From an uncultured Synechococcus sp. (GTDB lineage Bacteria > Cyanobacteriota > Cyanobacteriia > Phormidesmidales > Phormidesmidaceae): DNA of 64,000 nt. A program made the translations under genes and the position numbers. A model generated the notes under the pieces. That model did not search any database. It worked only from the letters and a program-made list of their open reading frames with translations, and was not told where the DNA came from. This document shows, piece by piece, positions 9,529-18,788 of the stretch (positions are counted from its first letter, which is position 1; each line of letters starts with the position of its first letter). Location of the stretch: NCBI GenBank assembly GCA_937911865.1, contig CALDSK010000051.1, positions 92,140 to 156,139 of the forward strand. The letters run 5' to 3'.

Positions 9529-10668
9529 CTAGGGCTGCCAAAGTTCACCGAGTAGGCAGGGCTTATCGGCTCCTGTTACGCTGGGCAGGTTCCCTGGGAC
9601 GTTGTGGTAGCGCCAATAGGCCAAGATGGCGAAGGCGATCGCCTCTTTGTATTCTCCATTAATTTTGTGCTTGTCTGTCGTGCCTACTTTTGCCTCTGGC
9701 AATCGTCGCTGTAGTCTTTCCATTAAGTATTGATTGCGACCGCCACCGCCACCGATGAGCACTTCTGTAGGGACTTGATCTAGAAAATGGCGATAGCTGA
9801 GTTCGATGGTTGCGGCGGTAAAATCGGTTAGGGTGGCGAGAAAATCTGCTTCGCTAAGCCCACGGGCTTGAGCGACCTGCCAGCATTGCTCAGCGTATTG
9901 CGCCCCAAATAGTTCGCGTCCGGTCGATTTAGGTGGCTCAAGTTGAAAAAAGGGCTGCTGCAACCATTGATCGATCAGCGTTTGATCAGGCTGACCCTGA
10001 GATGCCCAATTGCCGCCGCTGTCATAGGTGCTTTGGCCTGCTGATAGCTTTGTAACGGCCCAGTCAATCAAGGCGTTCCCAGGGCCAGTGTCCCAGCCTT
10101 TGACTGTCGCTGGCGGCGTTCCTTTTTTATTCCAAGGTGGTAAGTAGGTAACGTTACCGATTCCACCAATGTTTTGTACTGCGATCGCCTGCTCGGACTG
10201 ACTCAGCAGGCATGCGTCGATCATGGGTACTAGAGGAGCGCCCTGTCCACCGTAAGCCATATCAGCGACTCGAAAGTTGCTGACGGTGGTGCGGCTAGTC
10301 GCTTGGGCAATGAGATCGCCACGTCCAAGCTGTTGGGTGTAGCCCAGCTGTCCGATCTGAGGCGGCCGATGATATAGAGTTTGGCCGTGAGAGCCAATCA
10401 GATCAACGGTGGATAGGTCGATATTTAGCGCTTCGATGGCTTGGATGAAATGATGTGCGATCGCATCGTCGAGCTCAGCGAGTGCTGCCATCGTGATCGG
10501 CTTGTTGGCACAAAGGTCGAGAATTTGAGATCTCACCTTCTCTGAATAAGGATGGGTTTTGCCTGCAATCAGCTCAGCCGAAACCGCATAGCCTTCTCCC
10601 GAAATCTCTGTTAGCGCTGCATCGATGCCATCCACCGATGTCCCGCTCATCAACCCAATAACTTTCAT
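9529..10668 (-). CDS. anmK: Anhydro-N-acetylmuramic acid kinase
   Basis: AnmK phosphorylates and hydrolyses 1,6-anhydro-MurNAc to MurNAc-6-phosphate in cell-wall recycling. The 379-residue length fits the family. The N-terminal GLMSGTSVDGIDAALTE is the phosphate-binding signature, SHGQTLYHRP and NIGGIGNVTYLP follow, GWDTGPGNALIDWAV is near residue 195 and GGGGRNQYLMERL is near 310. The ATG lies 25 bases behind the stop of the TrkA-type gene, so both are probably in one operon. Confidence 0.97.
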   Translation of the reverse strand: MKVIGLMSGTSVDGIDAALTEISGEGYAVSAELIAGKTHPYSEKVRSQILDLCANKPITMAALAELDDAIAHHFIQAIEALNIDLSTVDLIGSHGQTLYHRPPQIGQLGYTQQLGRGDLIAQATSRTTVSNFRVADMAYGGQGAPLVPMIDACLLSQSEQAIAVQNIGGIGNVTYLPPWNKKGTPPATVKGWDTGPGNALIDWAVTKLSAGQSTYDSGGNWASQGQPDQTLIDQWLQQPFFQLEPPKSTGRELFGAQYAEQCWQVAQARGLSEADFLATLTDFTAATIELSYRHFLDQVPTEVLIGGGGGRNQYLMERLQRRLPEAKVGTTDKHKINGEYKEAIAFAILAYWRYHNVPGNLPSVTGADKPCLLGELWQP

Positions 10669-10693
10669 TCAACTTCCATACCCTTCTAAGGGG

Positions 10694-11410
10694 CTAAACC
10701 GGCAGCTTGTCGATGCCTTTATTGTCTCCTATCACTACCATCAAACTGCCCCCTTTTAGTCGCGTTATAGGACTGGGGTTAATGATAAATTTGTCGTGGT
10801 CATCTTCTTTAGCATTCTCTTTGCTAATCGCCATGAGCGTTAAACCATAGTGATTGCGCAAATCGACTTCCATAATGGTTTTGCCATCAAAGCCTTGCGG
10901 GACCATCACTTCTACGATGCTGTGGTCAGGATCTAGCTCAAACCTATCTAGAATGCCGGGCCTAGTCAGAGATCTTGCTAACTCACAGCCCATCTCATGC
11001 TCAGGAAAAACCACGTGATCTGCGCCGACGCGTACCAGTAGTTTGCCGTGAATTTCAGAAGACGCCTTAGCCACTACGTTGGGCACCCCTGCTTCCTTCA
11101 CGTTGAGCGTGGTGATAATGCTTTCCTGTACGTAGTTACCAATAGCAATAATCACCGTATCAAAGTCTGGAATACCCGCCTCTACCAGTGCTGAAGGCTG
11201 TGTTGAATCTAGCTGAACAGCGTGAGCAGCAATCTGATCGGTCAAGACCTGTGCTACGCGACTTTCATTAGAATCTATACCCATCACCTCATAGCCCATG
11301 CCGTGTAACGTGAGACATACCGCACGGCCAAAGCGGCCTAGTCCAATCACCGCAAATTGACGATTGGTCGCTCGTAAATTCTTGAAAAACTTGAGAGACG
11401 AGATATTCAC
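10694..11410 (-). CDS. TrkA/KtrA-type K+ uptake regulatory (RCK) protein
   Basis: Cytosolic gating subunit of a Trk/Ktr potassium transporter. The 238 residues contain an N-terminal Rossmann (TrkA-N) fold with FAVIGLGRFGRAVCLTL near residues 20-36 and an acidic residue after the second strand (VMGIDS). A C-terminal TrkA-C domain starts at about 150. A single RCK unit of this size fits KtrA/KtrC rather than the double-unit TrkA of E. coli. No transporter subunit gene is adjacent, so it must work with a partner encoded elsewhere. anmK follows 25 bases downstream. Confidence 0.9.
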   Translation of the reverse strand: MNISSLKFFKNLRATNRQFAVIGLGRFGRAVCLTLHGMGYEVMGIDSNESRVAQVLTDQIAAHAVQLDSTQPSALVEAGIPDFDTVIIAIGNYVQESIITTLNVKEAGVPNVVAKASSEIHGKLLVRVGADHVVFPEHEMGCELARSLTRPGILDRFELDPDHSIVEVMVPQGFDGKTIMEVDLRNHYGLTLMAISKENAKEDDHDKFIINPSPITRLKGGSLMVVIGDNKGIDKLPV

Positions 11411-11610
11411 AGGCTTTGCAATCGCTCAATCGAAAAGTATCTAATGCATTCTACTGGGTCTAGAGAAACTGTGAAACACATCTCCTTTTTACTGCTCTCG
11501 ACTTTCAACAGTCGAATGATTACTGGCCGAATTATCGCTGTCGTGAAGTTGCGCAATCCATTTCTTTCTTTGATACGCTAGCTAGATGCTTCCTTGGGGT
11601 AGGTACGGAC

Positions 11611-12774
11611 GTGAATATTCAAATTGGTCGTGGCAAAACAGCTCGGCGTGCATACGGAATTGATGAAATTGCCCTAGTACCTGGTGCTAGAACCTTAGAT
11701 CCACAGCTTGCAGATACCAGCTGGGAAATTGGTGGCGTAACGCGAGAAATTCCGATTATTGCCAGTGCGATGGACGGGGTAATTGATGTAAAAATGGCGG
11801 TTGAAATTTCTAGACTAGGGGCGCTAGGTGTCTTAAATCTAGAAGGGATTCAAACCCGGTACGAGGATCCTGATCCCATCCTTGATCGCATTGCATCGGT
11901 TGGCAAAACTGAGTTTGTTCCTCTGATGCAAGAGCTGTACGCTCAGCCAGTAAAAGCTGAGTTGATTACAGAGCGCATTCAGCAAATTAAAAAGCAAGGA
12001 GGCGTCGCCGCTGTCAGCTTAACCCCAGCCGGCGCTGTGAAGTTTGGCCAAACAGTTGCCGATGCGGGTGCGGACATGGCGTTTGTTCAAGCCACGGTTG
12101 TCTCTACAGATCATTTGTCGCCTGAAAACATTTCGCCTCTAGATTTGGCTCAATTTTGTCAGGAGATGCCTATTCCGGTGCTATTGGGCAACTGCGTGAC
12201 CTACGAAGTCACTTTGAAGCTGATGAAAGCGGGCGCAGCAGGCGTACTGGTTGGAATTGGTCCAGGTGCAGCCTGTACTTCGAGAGGGGTTTTGGGCGTA
12301 GGCGTCCCTCAAGCTACCGCAGTTGCTGACTGCGCAGCAGCTAGAGATGATTATCAAAAAGAGTCAGGACGATATGTTCCAGTCGTTGCTGACGGTGGGC
12401 TAGTGACCGGTGGCGATATTTGTAAGTGCATTGCCTCAGGGGCGGATGGTGTCATGATTGGCTCGCCGTTTGCCAGAGCGCAAGAAGCGCCTGGCCGTGG
12501 CTTCCATTGGGGGATGGCGACACCTAGCCCTGTGTTGCCCCGAGGCACCCGAATTGAGGTCGGTACTACAGGTACGCTAGAGCAAATTTTGAGAGGTCCA
12601 GCGCAGCTAGATGATGGTACTCACAACTTTCTCGGGGCTATTCAGACAAGTATGGGTACTTTGGGTGCCAAAGACCTCAAAGAAATGCAGCAGGTAGAAG
12701 TTGTGATTGCGCCTTCTCTATTAACAGAGGGTAAAGTCTATCAGAAGGCTCAACAGCTAGGAATGGGAAAGTAG
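11611..12774 (+). CDS. guaB3: GuaB3-family IMP dehydrogenase-like protein
   Basis: TIM-barrel enzyme of the IMPDH/GMP reductase group. The GuaB3 branch is typical of cyanobacteria and actinobacteria, and a cyanobacterial member has been reported to have IMP dehydrogenase activity (IMP to XMP, guanine nucleotide synthesis). The 387-residue chain lacks the CBS pair of canonical GuaB. The catalytic loop reads GIGPGAACTSRGVLGVG with Cys at about residue 222, and VADGGLVTGGDICKCIASGA is the phosphate-binding region. Start is GTG at 11611. It is followed by yfr1 and trxA, an order known from other cyanobacteria. Confidence 0.93.
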   Translation: MNIQIGRGKTARRAYGIDEIALVPGARTLDPQLADTSWEIGGVTREIPIIASAMDGVIDVKMAVEISRLGALGVLNLEGIQTRYEDPDPILDRIASVGKTEFVPLMQELYAQPVKAELITERIQQIKKQGGVAAVSLTPAGAVKFGQTVADAGADMAFVQATVVSTDHLSPENISPLDLAQFCQEMPIPVLLGNCVTYEVTLKLMKAGAAGVLVGIGPGAACTSRGVLGVGVPQATAVADCAAARDDYQKESGRYVPVVADGGLVTGGDICKCIASGADGVMIGSPFARAQEAPGRGFHWGMATPSPVLPRGTRIEVGTTGTLEQILRGPAQLDDGTHNFLGAIQTSMGTLGAKDLKEMQQVEVVIAPSLLTEGKVYQKAQQLGMGK

Positions 12775-12879
12775 CTATAATTCATTCTAAATTGCGGGGA
12801 ATTACGGAAAAACCTTGTGGAAAAGATGAACTACGCCCTCTAAACTTTAAGACTTGTCTCTGATAGGGATAGAAGGCGA

Positions 12880-12907
12880 TGGCAAATCCCGAAGAGTCTT
12901 CTACAAT
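12880..12907 (+). promoter_or_regulatory. Probable yfr1 promoter
   Basis: A -10 box TACAAT at 12902-12907 ends a few bases before the first stem of Yfr1, as expected for a start site near 12911-12914. The -35 region is weak (TGGCAA at 12880-12885, 16-base spacing). Assignment rests on position relative to the RNA. Confidence 0.45.
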
Positions 12908-12910
12908 TAG

Positions 12911-12986
12911 GTGAAGCGGAGACGCAAGTTTCCGTTCACTCCTCACACCAAACTCCGCTCAGATTTTCGAATCTGAGCGGTTCCTT
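12911..12986 (+). ncRNA. yfr1: Yfr1 small regulatory RNA
   Basis: Yfr1 is a trans-acting cyanobacterial sRNA that base-pairs with mRNAs, including those of outer-membrane porins in Prochlorococcus, through a strictly conserved single-stranded motif. The motif ACTCCTCACAC is present exactly at 12938-12948. It is flanked by a 5' stem-loop (GTGAA at 12911-12915 with TTCAC at 12935-12939, CGGA with TCCG inside) and by a 3' terminator hairpin (12955-12980). Layout, size of about 70 nt and location between guaB3 and trxA all match published Yfr1 loci. It could act on the porin gene at 43 kb, but that is inference. Confidence 0.93.
12955..12980 (+). terminator. Yfr1 terminator hairpin
   Basis: Perfect 11-bp stem CCGCTCAGATT / AATCTGAGCGG with a TTCG tetraloop, followed by the T-rich TTCCTTCT. 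It forms the 3' end of Yfr1. Confidence 0.93.
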
Positions 12987-13219
12987 CTATAGGCGCTTTT
13001 GTACTAGCTCTCTTATCATGTTCTCTTGGCAGACCTGTGCTGCTTTTGGCAGACGTATGCTCTTGACAGATATGTGCAGACTTGCTTCGCTGTGTTATCT
13101 GTCTGTTGATAGACAACATGAGATAGCGTTCTCAGTATTGAGATGGACTCAGCAGGGTTGCCTAATCTTGGCTTCTATTTCTAATAGCCTAATCTGTAAG
13201 AAATCTGTAGAGGCTCAGG

Positions 13220-13248
13220 TTAAGAGCGGGTTTTGGCTATGGTAAGAT
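13220..13248 (+). promoter_or_regulatory. Candidate trxA promoter
   Basis: TTAAGA at 13220-13225 and TAAGAT at 13243-13248 are separated by 17 bases, 36 bases before the trxA ATG. The match to sigma-70-type consensus is moderate. Confidence 0.4.
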
Positions 13249-13283
13249 CAGCGTACATGAGTGACTAAGGATTTAAAGAAGTA

Positions 13284-13604
13284 ATGTCAGCCTCACAGGT
13301 CACAGATTCGACATTTAAGCAAGAAGTTTTGGAAAGTGAGACACCGGTCCTCGTGGACTTTTGGGCTCCCTGGTGCGGCCCTTGCCGGATGGTTGCCCCT
13401 GTCGTAGATGAAATTTCTGAGCAGTATGACGGTCAGGTAAAAGTCGTTAAAGTCAACACTGACGAAAACCCTAGTGTTGCTAGTCAGTACGGTATTCGAA
13501 GCATCCCTACGTTGATGATCTTCAAAGGCGGTCAGCGAGTGGATATGGTAGTAGGCGCAGTGCCGAAAACAACTTTGGCTAATACGTTAGAGAAGTACCT
13601 CTAA
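13284..13604 (+). CDS. trxA: Thioredoxin (m-type)
   Basis: Cytosolic dithiol oxidoreductase reduced by ferredoxin- or NADPH-thioredoxin reductase; it activates photosynthetic and metabolic enzymes. The 106 residues have the redox site WCGPC (Cys 31 and 34), the buried Asp in VDFWAPW and the cis-proline in RSIPTLMIF. Length and sequence match the essential m-type TrxA of cyanobacteria. GAAG lies 5 bases ahead of the ATG. It has its own candidate promoter behind Yfr1 and no close downstream partner. Confidence 0.97.
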   Translation: MSASQVTDSTFKQEVLESETPVLVDFWAPWCGPCRMVAPVVDEISEQYDGQVKVVKVNTDENPSVASQYGIRSIPTLMIFKGGQRVDMVVGAVPKTTLANTLEKYL

Positions 13605-13807
13605 GTCCCTTCTAACGTCTATGGTGTTTCAACGGCAATCTCTCACCGGCAACTTCTCACTGGTCAATCGGCTACAAGCATCTTTGCTCAAATGAGATTG
13701 ACTTTATGTGATTGGCCTTCCAAGGTTGACCTTAATCGTTGATACACATCAAAGGCTTATTAAAGGCCCATTGAGTTGAACGCACACTCAGTAATTGATT
13801 TCTTTGT

Positions 13808-13837
13808 AAAAGGCTCTGGCGATCGCTAGAGCCTTTT
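13808..13837 (+). terminator. Terminator downstream of trxA
   Basis: The 10-bp arms AAAAGGCTCT and AGAGCCTTTT enclose a HIP1 palindrome (GCGATCGC, 13819-13826), and the right arm ends in a T-run. The A-run on the left lets it act in both directions. It lies 204 bases after the trxA stop. Confidence 0.8.
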
Positions 13838-13908
13838 GTTGATCTAGTGCATATTTATACTGTCGAATGGGCTAGCGGATTGAATGCATGCTAGAGAAGC
13901 AATATCGG

Positions 13909-13936
13909 TTGCTTAATATCTATTGCTTAATATCTA
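13909..13936 (+). repeat. 14-bp exact tandem duplication
   Basis: Two exact copies of TTGCTTAATATCTA, with a degenerate third (TCGTCTAATCTC) following. Confidence 0.88.
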
Positions 13937-13991
13937 TCGTCTAATCTCATAAGAGCGAGTGTCACAGTGGTTACTCTTCTTCGTTCGCTTT

Positions 13992-14013
13992 ATCTATACA
14001 CCATCTATACACC
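13992..14013 (+). repeat. 11-bp exact tandem duplication
   Basis: Two exact copies of ATCTATACACC, about 65 bases upstream of the LOG-family gene. Confidence 0.88.
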
Positions 14014-14079
14014 GGAGGCTTTAGGGTAGGCGCTTGTCGTATCGCAGAGCTGTGTTGTGTCTTTAAATTGTTACTGACT

Positions 14080-15165
14080 ATGGAAAATCAATCTTTTTCA
14101 GGATCTAGTGCTGGTGATTTCCAACAGGAGCGCTTGCGAGCCGATTTGTTGCAGACCCTAGATCGGTTGCCTGATCTTGAGAATGGCGCTCTGATGGCGC
14201 AGATTATGGATACGCTGGTGCGGATGGCTAATCAGGAGGCTGAGCGTCTAGATTGGAAGATTTTGAGCTATTCACTGTTGGATATGGAGGAAGGGTTTAA
14301 GTCTTTTTATCCATATCGCCATACTCGAAAAATAACGGTGTTTGGCTCGGCCCGGACGCCGAGTAGCCAACCTGAATATCAGATGGCGGTGGAGTTTGCT
14401 CGGCGGGTAGGGAAGCAGGGCTTCATGGTGATGACAGGCGCGGGCGGTGGCATTATGCAAGCGGGGAATGAGGGGGCAGGACGCGATCGCTCTTTTGGCC
14501 TCAATATTCAACTTCCTTTTGAGCAAGGGGCAAACCCGGTTATGTCTGGTGATGACAAACTGGTGGACTTTAAGTACTTCTTTACGCGTAAGCTGTTCTT
14601 TCTAAAAGAGAGCGATGCGATCGCTCTCTTCCCAGGCGGTTTTGGCACCCAAGACGAGGCCTTTGAATCGCTCACCCTTATTCAAACCGGTAAAGCTAGC
14701 CCTCTGCCCTTAGTCTTGATAGATAAGCCCGGCGGCGACTACTGGAAAAGCTGGGACTACTATATTCGTAATCGACTACTCGATCAGGGCCTCATCAGCC
14801 CTGACGATACGAGCCTATATCATTTAACAGATAGCATTGACGATGCGCTGGAATCGATAGAAAGCTTCTACCGGATGTATCATTCCAGCCGCTACGTAGA
14901 CGGGCAGCTGGTGATTCGCTTAAAGGCTGAACTCTGCCCAGGCGGCATTGACCAACTGAATGAGGCCTTTGGTGATATTTTGACGAAAGGCCAAATTAGA
15001 GAAGTGTCTGCTTTTGAGGCTGAGCGCGATGATGAGACCGCGTCACTGCCGCGCTTGGCTTTGCACTTCAACCAGAGAAGCCTGGGCCGGCTACATCAGA
15101 TGATTCGTTTCCTCGGCAAGCTAGGGGTTGCCTGCGAGGCTATTCAGCATCCGGAAAAGAAATAA
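14080..15165 (+). CDS. LOG-family protein (Rossmann fold, TIGR00730-like)
   Basis: Nucleotide-binding Rossmann-fold protein of the LOG (lysine decarboxylase-like) family; some members are cytokinin-type nucleoside monophosphate phosphoribohydrolases. The signatures are MTGAGGGIMQAGNEGA and FPGGFGTQDEAFESL, the latter being the PGGxGTxxE active-site motif. The 361 residues exceed the 180-200 of minimal LOG enzymes, with an N-terminal helical part and a C-terminal extension of about 100 residues. Such longer forms are common in cyanobacteria. ATG 14080 is preferred over the in-frame TTG at 14068. The true substrate is not known. Confidence 0.9.
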   Translation: MENQSFSGSSAGDFQQERLRADLLQTLDRLPDLENGALMAQIMDTLVRMANQEAERLDWKILSYSLLDMEEGFKSFYPYRHTRKITVFGSARTPSSQPEYQMAVEFARRVGKQGFMVMTGAGGGIMQAGNEGAGRDRSFGLNIQLPFEQGANPVMSGDDKLVDFKYFFTRKLFFLKESDAIALFPGGFGTQDEAFESLTLIQTGKASPLPLVLIDKPGGDYWKSWDYYIRNRLLDQGLISPDDTSLYHLTDSIDDALESIESFYRMYHSSRYVDGQLVIRLKAELCPGGIDQLNEAFGDILTKGQIREVSAFEAERDDETASLPRLALHFNQRSLGRLHQMIRFLGKLGVACEAIQHPEKK

Positions 15166-15321
15166 ACGGTTCCAGTAATTGCCTTGTTGAAGCATCTACC
15201 TTTAGGGCTTGGCAGGCATTCGCCGTGAATATTTTCTTACAGACGCATCTTGCCTGTCATTTGGAGTCTGTTACCCACAGATTTTGTAACGGACTCCTGC
15301 GAAATTGCTCTGTAGCCTTCT

Positions 15322-16881
15322 CTAGATGCCCCTTTCTAAATGCAGGAGAATGCCGCGAGCGATCGCGGTTGCCATTCGTTCTCGCCAGGCTGGGTCAGCC
15401 AGATTAGGGGCATCTTCCGCGCCTGTTACAAAGCCTGTTTCAATCAAAATAGCTGGCATAGACGTCCGGCGAATGACGTAGAACCGAGCACTGCGAACGC
15501 GGCGATCGCGCATACCCATTTCACTGAGCACCGTCGCATGAACCGTATTTGCCAGACGCTGACCAGCATCAGAAGAGTAAAACGTTTCTAGCCCGTTGAC
15601 GTCTGGGCGGCTCATGCTAATAGCGTTCGCATGAATACTGACAAAAATAGAAGCATTTGCCCGTTCCGCAATCTGAACGCGTGGTGCGAGGTCTACCTCC
15701 ATATCGCGATCACGGGTCATCACTACATTGACGCCCTGTGCTCGCAATATATCGGCTACTTGAGGGGTGATATCGTTGACAACCTGCTTTTCCTGAAGCC
15801 CGTTAATTCCAACTGCCCCCGGATCGCGCCCACCGTGCCCTGGGTCGAGGACAACAGTAAAGCGCCCATTGGGCAGCGTCGGTAGCTCACTAGAGTCCAC
15901 CTGCCGGGTCCCTGTAGGGACTCGATCGGCGCTGGCTACGGTTGATGCTGCGCTCGGCGCAGGCGGTCCGGCATCCGGAACGTCGCTAATAGAGACGTCT
16001 TCAGGCAAAATCACAATACCGCTAGGGCTAAATGAGACTTCCCAGTCCGGGCTCTGTTCGCCAAGCGCCAAAGTAATACGAGCCTGAGCAGGATTGACTG
16101 AGGTTTGCTCTACTCTCCAACCATCAATGCTGTAGCGGTTGCTGGGTAGCCGAGCGGTTGTGAGGCCAAGCGCAATTGCTGTATCTTCCAACTCAATGGA
16201 GATAAGGCGCTGGCCATCTTCTTCAGACCGGTCAACCTTAGCTTCTACGGCCTCTCCAGATGTCCGGATGAAAAAGCCGTCTGCAGTCGCGGTCACCCCC
16301 TGAACTCGGGTGCGTGCCCCTTGCACAGGCCTATTCCTAACCATATTGGTAGAGCCTGCCGGTACAGCTGTTACTTCTTCGCTTTCTGCGGCGACTGACT
16401 CTTCTGCTTCTGGTTCTGCTTCTGCGGGTGCGCTGACGGCGGCTATAGATTCAGACTCAGACTGTGAGGCTTCGATGGCCTCTGGCAACTGCACCGTCCA
16501 CTGTCGTGAGCTTTCGCCGCGGACCTGTACTTGGCTAGGGTCGACGGTGTAGCCGTCGTTGTATTCCACGACTAGCCGAGTCGTCTCGGCATCGCGCTCG
16601 CTGACTCTAATCTCTTTGATGGCGCCGTCTACTGATAAGTTTTCAGATTCAGCCAGGGTGGTGCCTGGCATATCAATGACTAGCCGTGTGGGGTTGGAAA
16701 TTAGCTGAGCGGTCGGTTGAATGCTGTCGTCGGTGGTGAATGTGAGCCGATTTTCTTGAGGATCAAAGCGCCAGAACTGAAGCCTTGCCGCTTCTACAGG
16801 CAGCGCTAATAATATCGCTCCTGCTAAAGAGAGGGCGGGCAGTAGACGATTCAATCTCACAGGGTGTGTCCTCGGTACCAA
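15322..16881 (-). CDS. amiC: N-acetylmuramoyl-L-alanine amidase with AMIN domain (AmiC type)
   Basis: Zinc hydrolase that cuts peptide stems from peptidoglycan, needed for daughter-cell separation and, in filamentous cyanobacteria, for septal nanopores. A signal peptide (LLPALSLAGAILLALPVEA) directs export. An AMIN domain lies at about 30-135 and a second AMIN-like stretch at about 190-300, joined by a Glu/Ala linker. The amidase_3 domain is at about 335-515, with zinc and catalytic residues in VVLDPGHGGRDPGAVG, LQEKQVVNDI, SIHANAI and ILIETGFV. 519 residues is normal for AMIN-containing forms. Confidence 0.95.
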   Translation of the reverse strand: MVPRTHPVRLNRLLPALSLAGAILLALPVEAARLQFWRFDPQENRLTFTTDDSIQPTAQLISNPTRLVIDMPGTTLAESENLSVDGAIKEIRVSERDAETTRLVVEYNDGYTVDPSQVQVRGESSRQWTVQLPEAIEASQSESESIAAVSAPAEAEPEAEESVAAESEEVTAVPAGSTNMVRNRPVQGARTRVQGVTATADGFFIRTSGEAVEAKVDRSEEDGQRLISIELEDTAIALGLTTARLPSNRYSIDGWRVEQTSVNPAQARITLALGEQSPDWEVSFSPSGIVILPEDVSISDVPDAGPPAPSAASTVASADRVPTGTRQVDSSELPTLPNGRFTVVLDPGHGGRDPGAVGINGLQEKQVVNDITPQVADILRAQGVNVVMTRDRDMEVDLAPRVQIAERANASIFVSIHANAISMSRPDVNGLETFYSSDAGQRLANTVHATVLSEMGMRDRRVRSARFYVIRRTSMPAILIETGFVTGAEDAPNLADPAWRERMATAIARGILLHLERGI

Positions 16882-17395
16882 TTAAAGGTGCTAACGATAG
16901 ATGCTGATGGTTCCTTCCTTTAAATACTGTGAAGGTTTGTCAGCACTTTGTAAATCTAGAAATTGTGATGCGAGCACAAACGTGAGTTCTAACAGATCTT
17001 CGAAAGACCTGAGAACACTGAGCCTGAGCTGATCACCTTTGTTCTCTTCTAGAGGGTTCCGGATACGTGATGCTGCGACAGTCTAAGGAGGCAACTCTTA
17101 AGTTCAACTGTCTGGAGCAAACTATTCGAGTCAAACTATCTAGCCTCTGACTATCGCTAATGTGCACCTTACAGATCAATCTGTAATTTCTCTGTATTCC
17201 GTTTAATAGACTGCCCTGATTTTTACAGGTCGTAACAACTCCCTGTACTTCCTCGGATGACGAAGGTATCTGACATGGTTAGCTTTTTGCATCCTACTCT
17301 GTAGTTCAACTGGCATGGAGCACAATCCGCGAAGTTGTGTGGAACTTCAAGTTTGTGTAGAAACCTTGGGGCCTCATTGAACTGTCTTGGCAAAG
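16882..17395. other. Intergenic region between pepP and amiC
   Basis: This 514-base gap presumably contains the amiC promoter. I see no tRNA, terminator or credible ORF. A spaced direct repeat, AGTTCAACTG then two or three bases then TGGAGCA, occurs at 17101-17119 and again at 17303-17322. Confidence 0.5.
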
Positions 17396-18757
17396 CTATA
17401 CAGCCGCTGTTAATGCCCGATTAGGCAGCTCCTTCGGCACTGCCGCGGTTAAAATCTCGTGCCCGGTCTCTGTAACTAGCACATCGTCTTCTATCCGGAC
17501 GCCAATTCCTTTCCATCGATCTTCAATCTGGGGCTGAGGTAGTTTATCGGCCTCTTCACCTTCTTTGGGTTCCTTTGGTCTTTCTGGCTCGTAGTTCGGT
17601 GAGATGTAGATACCGGGTTCTACCGTCACAATATTGCCCGGTACAAATGACTTCCAGGTTTTGTCGGGATTACGCAAGATGCCGATGTCGTGTACGTCGA
17701 GTCCCAGAAAATGACCAGTGCCATGCATGAAGAATGCTTTGTGCTTTTTCGCCTTGATGAGTTCGTCAACGTCGCCTTCAAGCAGTCCTAGCTCAACTAG
17801 GCCTTCTGTGATGACTCTAGTCGCAGCATCGTGAAAGGCGTTAAAGGGCAGGCCGGGCTGAACTTTTTCGATGGCGGCCAGCTGCGCTTTGAGAACAAGG
17901 TTGTAGATGATTTTTTGTTCTTCTGAGATGCGATCGCCGACTGGAAATGTCCGCGTAATATCCGCGTTGTAGTACTCATATGCGCAGCCTGCATCGATCA
18001 GTAGCAAATCACCGTCCTTGATAGGCTGATTGTTTTCTACGTAGTGCAAAATGCAGGCATTTTCTCCACTGGCCACAATCGAAGGATAGGCCGGGCCTAG
18101 CGCCCCCTCACGGCGAAATATATTTTCGATTGCCGCCTGAATTTCATACTCATACATGCCGGGTTTGGCCATGTCGCGAGCAGTATTGTGCGCTTCTACG
18201 CTAATGGCGATCGCCTTGCGGATTTGCTCAATTTCATAGGGTGTTTTTACCCGCCGAAACTTTTCCATGAGTAGCTTTGAGTCTTCAATAGCGACCGGGC
18301 CTTTTCCTTTTTTAGTCATCCTGGCCAGCAGATGCTGCCAAAGGCGAATGATTCGCTCGTTGAAGGCCTTGTTATTGCCGAAATGATAGTAAAGCCGAGG
18401 CGCAGCTTGAACGTATTCTGTAATCCTTTTGCCTAGTTCTGAAATTGGGTAGGCCTCATCCGCGCCGTACTTTGTCTTGGCATCTTCTACGCCAACACGG
18501 TAGCCGCTCCAAGTCTCTTTTTCTTTATCCTTTGGCTGTACAAAAAGAACAAATTTATGTTTTTCGTGAGAGGGCGCGAGTACAGCTACTGCGTTAGGCT
18601 CGTTGAACCCAGTGAGGTAGAAAAAATTGCTGTCTTGCCGATACAGATGGTCTACATCATTGTGCATGACGGCTGTAGGGGCGCTACAAAAAATAGCTGT
18701 GCCTTGGCCAATAGCCTCTAGCACAGCTTCTCTCCGCTGGCGATATTCGCTCTGCAT
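17396..18757 (-). CDS. pepP: Xaa-Pro aminopeptidase (aminopeptidase P)
   Basis: Pita-bread-fold metallopeptidase that removes N-terminal residues preceding proline. Residues 1-130 form the aminopeptidase-P N-domain (QYRQR start region, NFFYLTGFNEPNAV). The catalytic domain shows all five metal ligands: two Asp in LLIDAGCAYEYYNADITRTF, His in FFMHGTGHFLGLDVHD, Glu in VTVEPGIYI and Glu in GVRIEDDVLVT. Its 453 residues fit the family. The MBL-like gene ends 31 bases upstream on the same strand and may share its transcript. Confidence 0.96.
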   Translation of the reverse strand: MQSEYRQRREAVLEAIGQGTAIFCSAPTAVMHNDVDHLYRQDSNFFYLTGFNEPNAVAVLAPSHEKHKFVLFVQPKDKEKETWSGYRVGVEDAKTKYGADEAYPISELGKRITEYVQAAPRLYYHFGNNKAFNERIIRLWQHLLARMTKKGKGPVAIEDSKLLMEKFRRVKTPYEIEQIRKAIAISVEAHNTARDMAKPGMYEYEIQAAIENIFRREGALGPAYPSIVASGENACILHYVENNQPIKDGDLLLIDAGCAYEYYNADITRTFPVGDRISEEQKIIYNLVLKAQLAAIEKVQPGLPFNAFHDAATRVITEGLVELGLLEGDVDELIKAKKHKAFFMHGTGHFLGLDVHDIGILRNPDKTWKSFVPGNIVTVEPGIYISPNYEPERPKEPKEGEEADKLPQPQIEDRWKGIGVRIEDDVLVTETGHEILTAAVPKELPNRALTAAV

Positions 18758-18788
18758 GGGTTTCTTTGGATGCTTTTAGAATATTGAT

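Larger units (their letters stand above)
13605..14079 (+). other. Intergenic region after trxA: terminator and two tandem duplications
   Basis: This 475-base gap has no convincing gene. It holds an imperfect 14-base duplication near 13632-13658, the terminator hairpin at 13808-13837, an exact 14-bp duplication at 13909-13936 and an exact 11-bp duplication at 13992-14013. Confidence 0.7.

Noticed and set aside
13018..13245. 75-codon frame between Yfr1 and trxA
   Set aside because: No ribosome binding site, unusual Cys/Ser-rich composition, and it covers the trxA promoter region.
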